Source: Streptomyces sp. CB02980 (GTDB lineage Bacteria > Actinomycetota > Actinomycetes > Streptomycetales > Streptomycetaceae). Taken from it: a DNA stretch of 64,000 nucleotides. Of this stretch, positions 26,072 through 32,927 are shown piece after piece. The stretch is from the NCBI RefSeq assembly GCF_014451325.2, contig NZ_JACSCH020000012.1, forward strand, positions 62,001-126,000, in the 5' to 3' direction. Made by a program: the position numbers and the translations under genes. Each line of letters begins with the position of its first letter. Position 1 is the first letter of the stretch. The notes beneath the pieces were generated by a model. That model was given only the letters and a program-made list of their open reading frames with translations. It made no database searches and was not told where the DNA came from.

Positions 26072-27027
26072 GCGAAACCTTCACCACCAAGGAGTCCTCC
26101 CACTCCGCCACCGGGGGAGACACGGCCGCCACGGCGACTCGGCGGGCCGACGCGGAAGGCGTGGACGGAGGTGTGGGGCTGACCGCCCTCCTGGTCGCGG
26201 CGGCCCGGGCGATCGAGACCCACCGCCACGACAGCCTGGCCCAGGACGTCCACGCCGAACACTTCGTCCGCGCGGCCCCGGCGAGCGCGGACTGGCCGGT
26301 ACGCATCGGGCAGGTCCCGGAGGGGGACGACAACCCGCTGTGGGGCAGGTTCGCCCGCTACTTCGGGCTGCGGACCCGGGTCCTCGACGACTTCGTCCTC
26401 GGGTCGGTCCTCGACGGATCCCGTCAAGTGGTCCTGCTGGGCGCGGGACTTGACACGCGTGCCTTTCGGCTGGACCTGCCCTCCGACTGCGTGGTCTTCG
26501 AGATCGACCGGGCGGGTGTGCTGGCCTTCAAGCACCAGGTGCTCACGGACCTGTCGGCCGCCCCGAGGGTGAAGCGCGTCCCCGTACCGGTCGACCTGCG
26601 CGCGGACTGGGTCACCGCGCTCACCACCGCCGGCTTCGACCCGGCCGCACCGAGCGTCTGGCTGGCCGAGGGGCTGCTCTTCTACCTGCCGAGCCCCGCC
26701 GAGACGTACCTCATCGACACGGTGGACCGGCTGACCACCGTGGGCAGCGCCCTGGCCTTCGAGGCCAAACTGGAGAAGGACCTGCTGGCATACCGCGACA
26801 GCGCGATCTACACGGCGACGCGGGAACAGATCGGCATCGACCTGCTCGACCTCTTCGACCTGGGACCGCGCCCCGACTCGGCGGGTCACCTGACGGCCAA
26901 GGGCTGGTCCACGTCGATGCGCACGCCGTTCGACTTCACCCGCCGACACGGCCGCGGCCCCCTCCCCGAGCCGAACGACGCCCTGGAGGGGAATCGGTGG
27001 GTCTTCGCCCACAAGCCCGGACCGTGA
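26068..27027 (+). CDS. Class I SAM-dependent methyltransferase (LCMT/Ppm2-like)
   Basis: A 319-residue protein of the leucine carboxyl methyltransferase-like family common in actinomycetes. VVLLGAGLDTRAFRLDL is the SAM-binding motif I with the family GLDTRAFR signature, VVFEIDRAGVLAFK gives the acidic residue that binds the ribose, and SVWLAEGLLFYLPS is the motif IV/post region. A 45-residue Thr/Ala/Gly-rich leader is poorly conserved. It starts in an ATGA overlap with the alcohol dehydrogenase. Members methylate O atoms or carboxylates of small molecules; here a furan carboxylate or hydroxymethyl product is a plausible target. Confidence 0.85.
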   Translation: MSETFTTKESSHSATGGDTAATATRRADAEGVDGGVGLTALLVAAARAIETHRHDSLAQDVHAEHFVRAAPASADWPVRIGQVPEGDDNPLWGRFARYFGLRTRVLDDFVLGSVLDGSRQVVLLGAGLDTRAFRLDLPSDCVVFEIDRAGVLAFKHQVLTDLSAAPRVKRVPVPVDLRADWVTALTTAGFDPAAPSVWLAEGLLFYLPSPAETYLIDTVDRLTTVGSALAFEAKLEKDLLAYRDSAIYTATREQIGIDLLDLFDLGPRPDSAGHLTAKGWSTSMRTPFDFTRRHGRGPLPEPNDALEGNRWVFAHKPGP

Positions 27028-27045
27028 CGTCGATCGGGCCGACGG

Positions 27046-27077
27046 CGTCCCGGGGCGGCCGAAGCCGCCCCGGGACG
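27046..27077. terminator. Hairpin terminator between convergent genes
   Basis: CGTCCCGGGGCGGC at 27046-27059 pairs perfectly with GCCGCCCCGGGACG at 27064-27077, a 14-bp stem with a CGAA loop. It lies 18 bp after the methyltransferase stop and just past the end of the convergent EF-hand gene, so it can end transcription from both sides. No U-run follows, as is usual in Streptomyces. Confidence 0.8.
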
Positions 27078-27094
27078 CTCGCGACCGGGCCGTG

Positions 27095-27628
27095 TCAGAC
27101 GGCCGGAGCGCCCACCAGCCGGTCGCCGGGAATCCCGGCCAGCTCCGGTGCGTAGTAGTCCTCGATGCCGGCGGCCCACGTGGCCACGGTGATGCGATCC
27201 TCGGCGTCCGGGCCGAAGGCGTCGAAGAGCGCGTGGATGTTCGCCTTCTCGAAGCCGATCGCCGTCATCAGCGAGACGAAGAGCGGGCGCTCGATCAGGC
27301 CGTCCCCGTCCGGGTCGCCGAGTGCGGAGAGAGCCTTGGCGAACTCGGTGATCGTGGGGCCGAAACGCTTGGGGTCGAGAACGAAGGGGCGGAACTCGTC
27401 GACGGTGATCACACCGTCGCCGTTGGCGTCCAGCTCGGTGGCCAGCGTCGTCCACCAGCCGCGGAACGCGGTCCGGATGGCCTCCTTGGCGCCGGCGTCC
27501 GATGCGACCGCCGCCTCCAGAACGCGTCCCGTCATGAGGTCGAAGTCGCCGGAGTCGATGACTCCGTTGCCGTTGGCGTCGAAGAGGGAGAAGACCAGCT
27601 CGACCCGCTTGGCGGCCTCAGTACGCAT
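27095..27628 (-). CDS. EF-hand calcium-binding protein (calerythrin-like)
   Basis: A 177-residue acidic protein with three intact EF-hand loops: DANGNGVIDSGDF, DANGDGVITVDEF and DPDGDGLIERPLF. A fourth, degenerate loop lies near FGPDAEDRITVATW. The arrangement and length match the calerythrin/sarcoplasmic calcium-binding group known in Streptomyces and relatives, which buffer or sense cytoplasmic calcium. The ATG at 27628 follows AGGTGA at proper spacing; an upstream in-frame start at 27736 adds unconserved residues. It converges on the furan operon across a hairpin terminator. No neighbour indicates a target. Confidence 0.9.
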   Translation of the reverse strand: MRTEAAKRVELVFSLFDANGNGVIDSGDFDLMTGRVLEAAVASDAGAKEAIRTAFRGWWTTLATELDANGDGVITVDEFRPFVLDPKRFGPTITEFAKALSALGDPDGDGLIERPLFVSLMTAIGFEKANIHALFDAFGPDAEDRITVATWAAGIEDYYAPELAGIPGDRLVGAPAV

Positions 27629-27833
27629 GTCCGTCACCTGTCTCGTGCGGCCCGTCGGTTCCGGGCCTGGCTCAATGAGTGCTTCTACGTAACCGTGACG
27701 GGGGGAGTGCCGTGACGGTGAGGCGGTCGCCGACACCGGAAGGAGTGAGCTCGTGACCGTGACCGTGACCGCCGGCTACGCAGCGACCAGGGTGCGGTGC
27801 GCCGCGTTCTCGGCGCGGCCTACGGCCGGCTGA

Positions 27834-28586
27834 CGCACCAACGGCCGGGACCGGAAGCTCCGCGTCTCCGGCGAGCTGCGCTTTCCCCCGTACCGCTTCC
27901 TCGAACCCCGCGGTGCTCGCCATGAGTTGTTCCGCCACAGCCTGCCGGACATCCCGATCTTCGCGATCCCCCTGGGCATCGGAGCGGTCGGCCTGGTCGC
28001 CCGCATCGGCGGCGGCCTGGCCGTGTTCTACCGCTTCGGCCCGGGCGAGATCCGGGACATGGTCATCCGTGGCGCGTTCAACCCCCTCGAAGAGGACATG
28101 AACACCGAACTCGAGGCGGAGGCCCGCCTCGTGCTGCCCGCCGAAGCCGGGCTCAAGATGTTCGTGCGCGCCGGCCTCGGCGCGTCCGTGGCCATCGCCA
28201 GCGCCACCGGCGGCATCACCCTCACCGGTGGCGTGCTGCTGCGCGGCGGCCTCGATGCCAAGGCCCGGCTCGCCTACGCGAAGGGGGTCCTGACCTTCGA
28301 CACCCTGGCCCGCATCAGCGTGCAGCCCGTCCTGACCCTGCGCATCGAGGCGGACATCCTCATCGAGGCGGCCGTCGGCGGATCCTGGCGCTTCCCCTAC
28401 CAGCTGGCGTCCTACTCGTACGCCACGGGCCTGGAGTTCGGTCTGATGGCCCCCTTCCACTACCAGTCCGACCAGCCGCTCCGCCTTCCCGAGGCACGGG
28501 ATATCCAGTGGATCGTCCCCCAGATCGATGTCGGTGCCCTCGCGAGCCGCGTGGCGAGCCAGGTCAGGGGCGGTCTCGGGTTCTGA
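27834..28586 (+). pseudogene. 5'-truncated gene of an unrecognised, perhaps eCIS-linked, family
   Basis: The open frame begins directly after an in-frame TGA (27831-27833). It reads as a folded protein: KLRVSGELRFPPYRF, DIPIFAIPLGIGAVGLVAR, FGPGEIRDMVIRGAFNPLEE, then Ala/Gly-rich strands, and ends DIQWIVPQIDVGALASRVAS. There is no start codon with a ribosome site; TTG 27927 is the first candidate and would cut the conserved part. The sequence resembles, from memory, the C-terminal portion of large actinomycete proteins found with DUF4157/eCIS-type domains, but I cannot confirm this. It is best treated as the surviving C-terminal 250 residues of a larger gene. Confidence 0.45.
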
Positions 28587-28595
28587 CCGCCCTGG

Positions 28596-29345
28596 TCACG
28601 ACGCCGAACTGTTCAGTGCGCGGGCGAGGAAGCGCCGCGTGGCCTGCTCCCGCGGAGCGGTGAGCACCTGCTCCGCGGTGCCCTGCTCCACGATCACGCC
28701 GCCCTCCAGGAAGCAGACCCGGTCCGCGACCCGCCGGGCGAAGTCCATCTCGTGGGTGGCCATCAGGATGGTCAGGCCGCGCCGCTTCAGGTCGGCGACG
28801 ACGTCCAGGACCTCGCCGACCAGTTCGGGATCGAGGGCCGAGGTGATCTCGTCGAAGAGCAGCACCTCCGGCTCGGTGGCCAGGGCGCGGGCGATCGCCG
28901 CCCGCTGCTGCTGTCCGCCGGAGAGCCGGTCGGGGTGTTCGTGCGCCTTGTCCGCGAGCCCGAGGCGGTCGAGCAGCTCGCGGGCCGAGGCCTCGGCCTT
29001 CCTGCGCGGGACGCCGTGGACCTGGCGGGGCGCGAGCGTGATGTTGTCCAGCACGCTCAGATGCGGGAAGAGGTTGTACGCCTGGAAGACGATGCCGATC
29101 CGGCGGCGGGCGACGTCGGGGTCGAGACGGGGATCGGTCAGCTCGGTCTCGTTCAGGTGGACGGTCCCGTCGTCGACGACCTCCAGCAGGTCCACACAGC
29201 GCAGCAGGGTCGACTTGCCCGAACCCGAGCCGCCGATCAGACAGACGACCTGGTGCTCGGCGACATCCAGGTCGATCGAGCGCAGCACCAGCCGCTCTCC
29301 GTACTGCTTGCGGAGGCCGCGGATGCGCAGCAGCGACTCGCTCAT
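28596..29345 (-). CDS. Amino acid ABC transporter ATP-binding protein
   Basis: A 249-residue ATPase of the polar amino acid transporter family. Walker A is GGSGSGKST, the Q-loop VFQAYNLFPH, the signature LSGGQQQRAAIARAL, Walker B VLLFDEITSALD and the H-switch ATHEM. It powers import with the permease, whose stop overlaps this start by four bases. It is the last gene of the transporter unit, which is led by a Cys-type leader peptide. A sulfur-containing amino acid such as cystine is therefore the favoured substrate. Confidence 0.92.
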   Translation of the reverse strand: MSESLLRIRGLRKQYGERLVLRSIDLDVAEHQVVCLIGGSGSGKSTLLRCVDLLEVVDDGTVHLNETELTDPRLDPDVARRRIGIVFQAYNLFPHLSVLDNITLAPRQVHGVPRRKAEASARELLDRLGLADKAHEHPDRLSGGQQQRAAIARALATEPEVLLFDEITSALDPELVGEVLDVVADLKRRGLTILMATHEMDFARRVADRVCFLEGGVIVEQGTAEQVLTAPREQATRRFLARALNSSAS

Positions 29346-30250
29346 CGGCCCGCCCCCGCCCAGGTGCGCTGGGCCGCCCGCCGCTGGAGCCGGTCGGCGA
29401 AGCGGGTCAGCGGGATGGTCACCGCGATGAACAAGAGGGCCGCTCCCAGGTACGGGGTGTAGTTGAAGTCGTAGTCCGCCTTGATCTGCGCGGCCCGCAG
29501 CGCCTCGAGCGGGCCGAGGACGGCGACCAGTGCCGTGTCCTTCTGCAGGGCGATGAAGTCGTTGAGCAGGGGCGGCAGCACGTTGCGCACGGCCTGGGGC
29601 AGGACGACGTGCCGCAGGGTCTGCCGCTCGTTGAGGCCCAGGGCCCGGGCGGCGTTCCGCTGGGCCGGGTGGACCGAGTTCAGTCCCGCCCGGAACACCT
29701 CGGCGACGTACGCGGTGTAGGAGAGGGTGAGGGCGATCACGCCGAGGAGCCAGGGCTCGGAGGGGGTGCCCTGCAGTTGCAGCGCCGGTAGTCCGAAGCC
29801 GACGAGGAAGATCAGCAGCAGGGTCGGTACGCCGCGGAAGACGTCCACGTAGACCGTGGCGGCGAGCCGCAGCGGCTGGAGACCCGGTGCGCGCGTCACC
29901 CGCACCAGGGCGATCAGCAGTCCCAGGACGAGGATCAGCACCTCGGCGACGAGGAACATCTGGATGTTGAGCCAGAAGCCCCGGAGGAGGTCGGGGAAGG
30001 CGGAGCGGAGCTCGGCGCCGTCGAAGAACAGAGTGTCGACGCGCTCCCAGCCCGGTGAGGCCACCGCGGCCGCGCCTACGGCCACCAGGCCGAGCAGGGT
30101 GCAGAGGGTGGAGACCCAGGTGTGGCGGCGCTTGCGGGAGCGGCGGTACCGCTGCCGCTCCCGTTCGTGGTCGCTGGGCCGGTAGCCGGTGTCGGGCGTG
30201 CCCGGAGAGGTGGCCGACCGGTCCGGTACGGCCGTCTTGCCGATGTCCAC
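29342..30250 (-). CDS. Amino acid ABC transporter permease
   Basis: A 302-residue permease of the His/Glu/Gln (HisMQ) type. A 45-residue basic cytoplasmic N-terminus (RERQRYRRSRKRRHT) precedes the first span. The binding-protein-dependent transport region includes GFWLNIQMFLVAEVLILVLG, DVFRGVPTLLLIFLVGFGLP and the EAA loop ARALGLNERQTLRHVVLPQA that docks on the ATPase. One permease gene implies a homodimeric channel. It lies ten bases after the binding protein and overlaps the ATPase by four. Confidence 0.9.
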   Translation of the reverse strand: MDIGKTAVPDRSATSPGTPDTGYRPSDHERERQRYRRSRKRRHTWVSTLCTLLGLVAVGAAAVASPGWERVDTLFFDGAELRSAFPDLLRGFWLNIQMFLVAEVLILVLGLLIALVRVTRAPGLQPLRLAATVYVDVFRGVPTLLLIFLVGFGLPALQLQGTPSEPWLLGVIALTLSYTAYVAEVFRAGLNSVHPAQRNAARALGLNERQTLRHVVLPQAVRNVLPPLLNDFIALQKDTALVAVLGPLEALRAAQIKADYDFNYTPYLGAALLFIAVTIPLTRFADRLQRRAAQRTWAGAGR

Positions 30251-30260
30251 AGCCGGCCCG

Positions 30261-31136
30261 TTATCGCTTCAGCTCGGGGACGTTCGCCGAGGCGGAAAGC
30301 CACTGCGTGGTGAGCCTGGCGAGCGTGCCGTCGGCCCTGAGCTCGTCGAGGGCCTGGTTGACGCAGGAGGTGTACCCGCTGTTCTTCGGCAGCAGCAGAC
30401 CGAACTTCTCGGGGGTGCCGCCCGCGTAGCCGAACTGGCCGACGATCTCGCCGTTCTCCAGCTCCGCCCCGGCCAGGTAGAAGACGGTGGGCAGGTCGGT
30501 GACGATCGCATCGATCTGACCGTTCCGCAGCGCGGTGACCTCGTCTTTGGTGGTGCTGAAGACACTCGGCTGCTTCGAGGGCTTGATCTGGTCGAGCACG
30601 GCCTGGTAGCTGGTCGTCGCGACCTGCACGCCGATCCTGGCGTCCTTGAAGGCGCTCAGGGACGTGGCCTTCGCGAACGCGGATCCGTCGAGCGCCAGGA
30701 TGGCCTGATTGGCCGTGTAGTAACTGGTGGAGAAATCGACGACTTTCGCGCGCTGCGGCGTGATGGAGATCTGGTTGATGTCGAAGTCGAAAGCCTTGGG
30801 GCCGGGGGCGTACGAATGGGCGAAGGGCTCGACGACCCATTTCACCTGGCCGCGTTCGAAGCCCAGCTTTTCGGCCACCGCATAGGCCACGGCGCTTTCG
30901 AAGCCCTTTCCGTTGGACGGGGTGTTGCTGTCGAACCACGGTTCATAGGCCGGGGAGTCGGTCGCGACGGTGAGCCGGCCGCGCTTGTGGAGGCTCGGAC
31001 TGTCGGTCGTGCACCGGGCGGCGTCCTTGGAGCCGGCCGCTTCGGGGGTGTTCTGCGGCTGCGGCGCGCAGCCGGCCACCGCCAATGCGACGAGGGCGGC
31101 GGCGGAGGCCGCCAGGGATATGCGGGTACGGGACAT
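30261..31136 (-). CDS. Amino acid ABC transporter substrate-binding lipoprotein
   Basis: A 291-residue solute-binding protein. The N-terminus MSRTRISLAASAAALVALAV followed by AGC is a lipobox, so it is anchored at the outer face of the membrane. The SBP family 3 fold is clear: GRLTVATDSPAYEPWF, GFESAVAYAVAEKLGF, FDFDINQISITPQRAKVVDFSTSYY and AIVTDLP, closing with LLLPKNSGYTSCVNQALDEL. Family 3 proteins bind polar amino acids. GAAGGA six bases before the ATG is the ribosome site. A 24-residue leader peptide ends 49 bp upstream, suggesting control by cysteine supply. Confidence 0.9.
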   Translation of the reverse strand: MSRTRISLAASAAALVALAVAGCAPQPQNTPEAAGSKDAARCTTDSPSLHKRGRLTVATDSPAYEPWFDSNTPSNGKGFESAVAYAVAEKLGFERGQVKWVVEPFAHSYAPGPKAFDFDINQISITPQRAKVVDFSTSYYTANQAILALDGSAFAKATSLSAFKDARIGVQVATTSYQAVLDQIKPSKQPSVFSTTKDEVTALRNGQIDAIVTDLPTVFYLAGAELENGEIVGQFGYAGGTPEKFGLLLPKNSGYTSCVNQALDELRADGTLARLTTQWLSASANVPELKR

Positions 31137-31184
31137 CAGAGGTCCTTCGAGAGAAGTCCGGGAAAGGGGGCCGGTGCTGTGCGC

Positions 31185-31259
31185 TCAGCGACACAGATCG
31201 GCCGCGCAGCGCACGTTGTCCACGTGGCGGCGGCGTACCAGCAGGAGAGTTCCGGACAT
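31185..31259 (-). CDS. Cysteine-type leader peptide (RHxD family)
   Basis: A 24-codon ORF, ATG at 31259 to TGA at 31185, too short for ordinary gene calling. Its core LLVRRRHVDNVRCAADLCR matches the actinobacterial 'putative leader peptide' pattern R-R-H-x-D-x-x-R followed by Cys near the end, which precedes sulfur-metabolism operons. Cys codons at positions 18 and 23 are followed at once by the stop and by a weak hairpin, CTGTG...CACAG. Ribosome slowing at Cys codons may adjust expression of the downstream transporter. The exact mechanism, attenuation or translational coupling, is not settled by sequence. Confidence 0.7.
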   Translation of the reverse strand: MSGTLLLVRRRHVDNVRCAADLCR

Positions 31260-31266
31260 GCTTTCC

Positions 31267-31296
31267 AGCATTCCGGCTCACGGAGACCGGCGTCAA
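31267..31296 (-). promoter_or_regulatory. Candidate promoter of the leader peptide and transporter genes
   Basis: TTGACG at 31296-31291 is a good -35 element. The -10 position 18 bp downstream holds AATGCT (31272-31267), which matches only half of the consensus. Transcription would then start at or very near the leader-peptide ATG at 31259, giving a leaderless message, as is common in Streptomyces. Confidence 0.4.
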
Positions 31297-31335
31297 TCGG
31301 GAAGACCGTTGCCGGGGTAACGCGTTGATAACATG

Positions 31336-32172
31336 TCAGCTGGTGGGATGGAATACCCGGTCGCCTTGACGCAGTCCGAATGCCTCCGCCGCGGAACCGC
31401 CGCGGACCACCAGTTCGGCGAATCCGACCCCGGAACTCCCGACGGTGATTCCGGGCTCGCCGAGCGGGACGTCGGGGAGCCGGTCGTAACAGCGCACCCG
31501 GATGTCGCGGCCGTCGAGCCGGTTGCGCACGAGAAGGCTCTCGGCGGTGTCGTAGCCGGGCAGTTCGGTGGCCGGGCGGTCCAGCTTGCAGTTGCCGAAG
31601 TTGTCGACGACGGCGATCCGCACGTCGTCGGCGACGGACGGGCGCACCGCTGTCGGCTGCGCGGGAACAGGGTGGCCGTCCACCAGCCAGCGGGCCAGCA
31701 GGGGCGCGTACCAGAGGCTTCGGAACTGGGTCCGTACCATCTCCTCGATCTCGGTCGGCGTCAGCTCGGCCCAGTCGGCGGCGGCGGCTTCCAGCACCTC
31801 GCGGACATCGGTGACCTGAACCTCCGTCAGGCCCAGGTAGGTCGCCAGCGGGGCGAGGACCCGCTGGTTCAGCGTGCTGACGACCAGGTGGTTCCCGTGG
31901 CGGAAGGAGCAGAAAGGCACGCCGTTGGGCCAGTGCCCGTCTCTCGGCGCGATGTTGACGACGACCACGACCGGTCGGCTCGGGCCGCCGATCAGGTCCG
32001 TGGAGCGGAGCAGGTCGAGCAGGGTGAGGGCGGCGGCGCCCTCCGGGTCCGGTCCGCCGAGCGGCAGGACGGTGGGCGTGGAGCCGAACAGGGCGGCGAT
32101 CCGGGTGGACTGGCGGGCGAGCGCGTTGGGGTCGGCGCAGTCGGTGAGGGAGACGACCGAGGGAAGGGGCAT
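31336..32172 (-). CDS. SAM hydrolase (SAM hydroxide adenosyltransferase, fluorinase-related)
   Basis: A 278-residue protein of the DUF62/SAM hydroxide adenosyltransferase family, related to fluorinase and chlorinase. VVSLTDCADPNALARQSTRI holds the N-terminal Asp strand that binds the ribose. VVVVVNIAPRDG, FCSFRHGNHLVVSTLNQRV and IAVVDNFGNCKLD are further family strands; the last is the usual (V)D-x-FGN site. Known non-halogenase members use water to split SAM into adenosine and methionine. No fluorinase-type halide loop is evident. The gene lies behind a Met-rich leader peptide and a strong hairpin with a U-run, so it seems regulated by methionine supply. Downstream on the same strand are a leader peptide and amino acid ABC transporter. 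Confidence 0.83.
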   Translation of the reverse strand: MPLPSVVSLTDCADPNALARQSTRIAALFGSTPTVLPLGGPDPEGAAALTLLDLLRSTDLIGGPSRPVVVVVNIAPRDGHWPNGVPFCSFRHGNHLVVSTLNQRVLAPLATYLGLTEVQVTDVREVLEAAAADWAELTPTEIEEMVRTQFRSLWYAPLLARWLVDGHPVPAQPTAVRPSVADDVRIAVVDNFGNCKLDRPATELPGYDTAESLLVRNRLDGRDIRVRCYDRLPDVPLGEPGITVGSSGVGFAELVVRGGSAAEAFGLRQGDRVFHPTS

Positions 32173-32263
32173 GGCGGTACTTCGCCCTTCTGTCGAGGGA
32201 GGACACGGGGTGGGTGGGGTTCGAGGTGCAGGGGTCGACGGGCTCGGTGGCGAGCCGGGACGA

Positions 32264-32297
32264 CAAAAAACGGACCCTCCGTCTCCGGAGGGTCCGT
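32264..32297 (-). terminator. Intrinsic terminator (attenuator) in the SAM hydrolase leader
   Basis: On the minus strand ACGGACCCTCC, loop GGAGAC, GGAGGGTCCGT forms a perfect 11-bp stem followed by TTTTTT (32270-32265). This is a textbook intrinsic terminator, rare in Streptomyces, and it lies between a short ORF and the SAM hydrolase start, not after a gene. The loop-side CCTCCGG (32291-32285) is complementary over 7 bp to CCGGAGG inside the leader ORF (32340-32334), so an antiterminator can form instead. Confidence 0.85.
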
Positions 32298-32322
32298 CGC
32301 GTTCTGCGCGCACACGGCTTCG

Positions 32323-32388
32323 CTAGCGAAGCGCCTCCGGGGGCGGGGGCATCATTCGCATCATGGCGAGGGTGGCGGTGTGCTGCAT
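32323..32388 (-). CDS. Met-rich leader peptide (21 residues) upstream of the SAM hydrolase
   Basis: ATG at 32388 opens a 21-codon ORF ending at TAG 32323. Residues 9-13 read MMRMM, then PPPP and EALR. Four internal Met codons among 21 is far above chance in this GC-rich genome. The stop codon lies in the loop of a small hairpin, GCTTCG/CGAAGC (32332-32317), and the strong terminator follows 26 bases later. This is the arrangement of a ribosome-mediated attenuator. Stalling at the Met codons would leave CCGGAGG free to pair with the terminator arm and allow readthrough when charged tRNA-Met is scarce. Confidence 0.65.
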   Translation of the reverse strand: MQHTATLAMMRMMPPPPEALR

Positions 32389-32395
32389 GAGGCGC

Positions 32396-32423
32396 ACGCT
32401 AGCACCGGGTGGGATCGTCTCAG
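32396..32423 (-). promoter_or_regulatory. Candidate promoter of the Met leader peptide
   Basis: CTGAGA (32423-32418) and TAGCGT (32401-32396) with a 16-bp spacer are weak but correctly spaced elements. The -10 ends seven bases before the leader ATG, which would make the transcript leaderless, as expected since no ribosome site precedes that ATG. Confidence 0.4.
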
Positions 32424-32529
32424 GCACCCTTCCACATAGTGGACAGGCTTTTCCGGTCGCTCGCTTGGTGGGGCGGGTCGCTCAGCGCTTCTGCGAGCCG
32501 TGACCGGCTAGCGCGTCCTCCGACCGCTT

Positions 32530-32716
32530 CCACCGGGTGGACCGAGCCGCAGCCAGGCCCCCGGGGGCAGTCCACGGCGAACCGGGCGGCGTACTCCCAC
32601 TCGGCCTCGGTGGGCAGCCGCCGCCCCGACCCGGCGCAGTAGGCGGCCGCGTCGTCCCAGGCGCCTCGGACGCCGTGATCACGCGGCCCAGCGCCCACGC
32701 AGCCTGGCCATCGCAC
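32530..32716 (-). pseudogene. Remnant of a formylglycine-generating enzyme (FGE-sulfatase) domain gene
   Basis: The minus strand encodes AWDDAAAYCAGSGRRLPTEA followed by EWEYAAR at about 32662-32582, the signature core of FGE-sulfatase/SUMF1 domains. The flanking frame is broken: upstream homologous-looking sequence sits in another frame, and after EWEYAAR the sequence loses family character. No start or complete domain remains. It is a decayed fragment in the spacer between the SAM hydrolase leader and the subtilisin gene, the rest of which (32717-32927) shows nothing recognisable. Confidence 0.7.
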
Positions 32717-32927
32717 AGATCCGTCCTGCCCCCGGGCGAAGGCTTCGCTCCACCCACACCCGGGTGTTGGGCCGGCCGAAGTCCTCGATACAGCTTCGAC
32801 AACCGCCGTGTTCCTGCTCTCAGTCGTGCTGTCGGATTGGCGACAGTGCCGGGAAACCGGTGTACCCGTTCGCTCGTGCTGCCCCTACTGTCTGGGCCGA
32901 CATCCCCACCCCCACTTGGGAGGAAGC

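Noticed and set aside
31336..32172. Fluorinase or chlorinase activity for the SAM hydrolase family protein
   Set aside because: No halide-binding loop is evident and no fluorometabolite genes are adjacent. The Met leader context favours hydrolysis.
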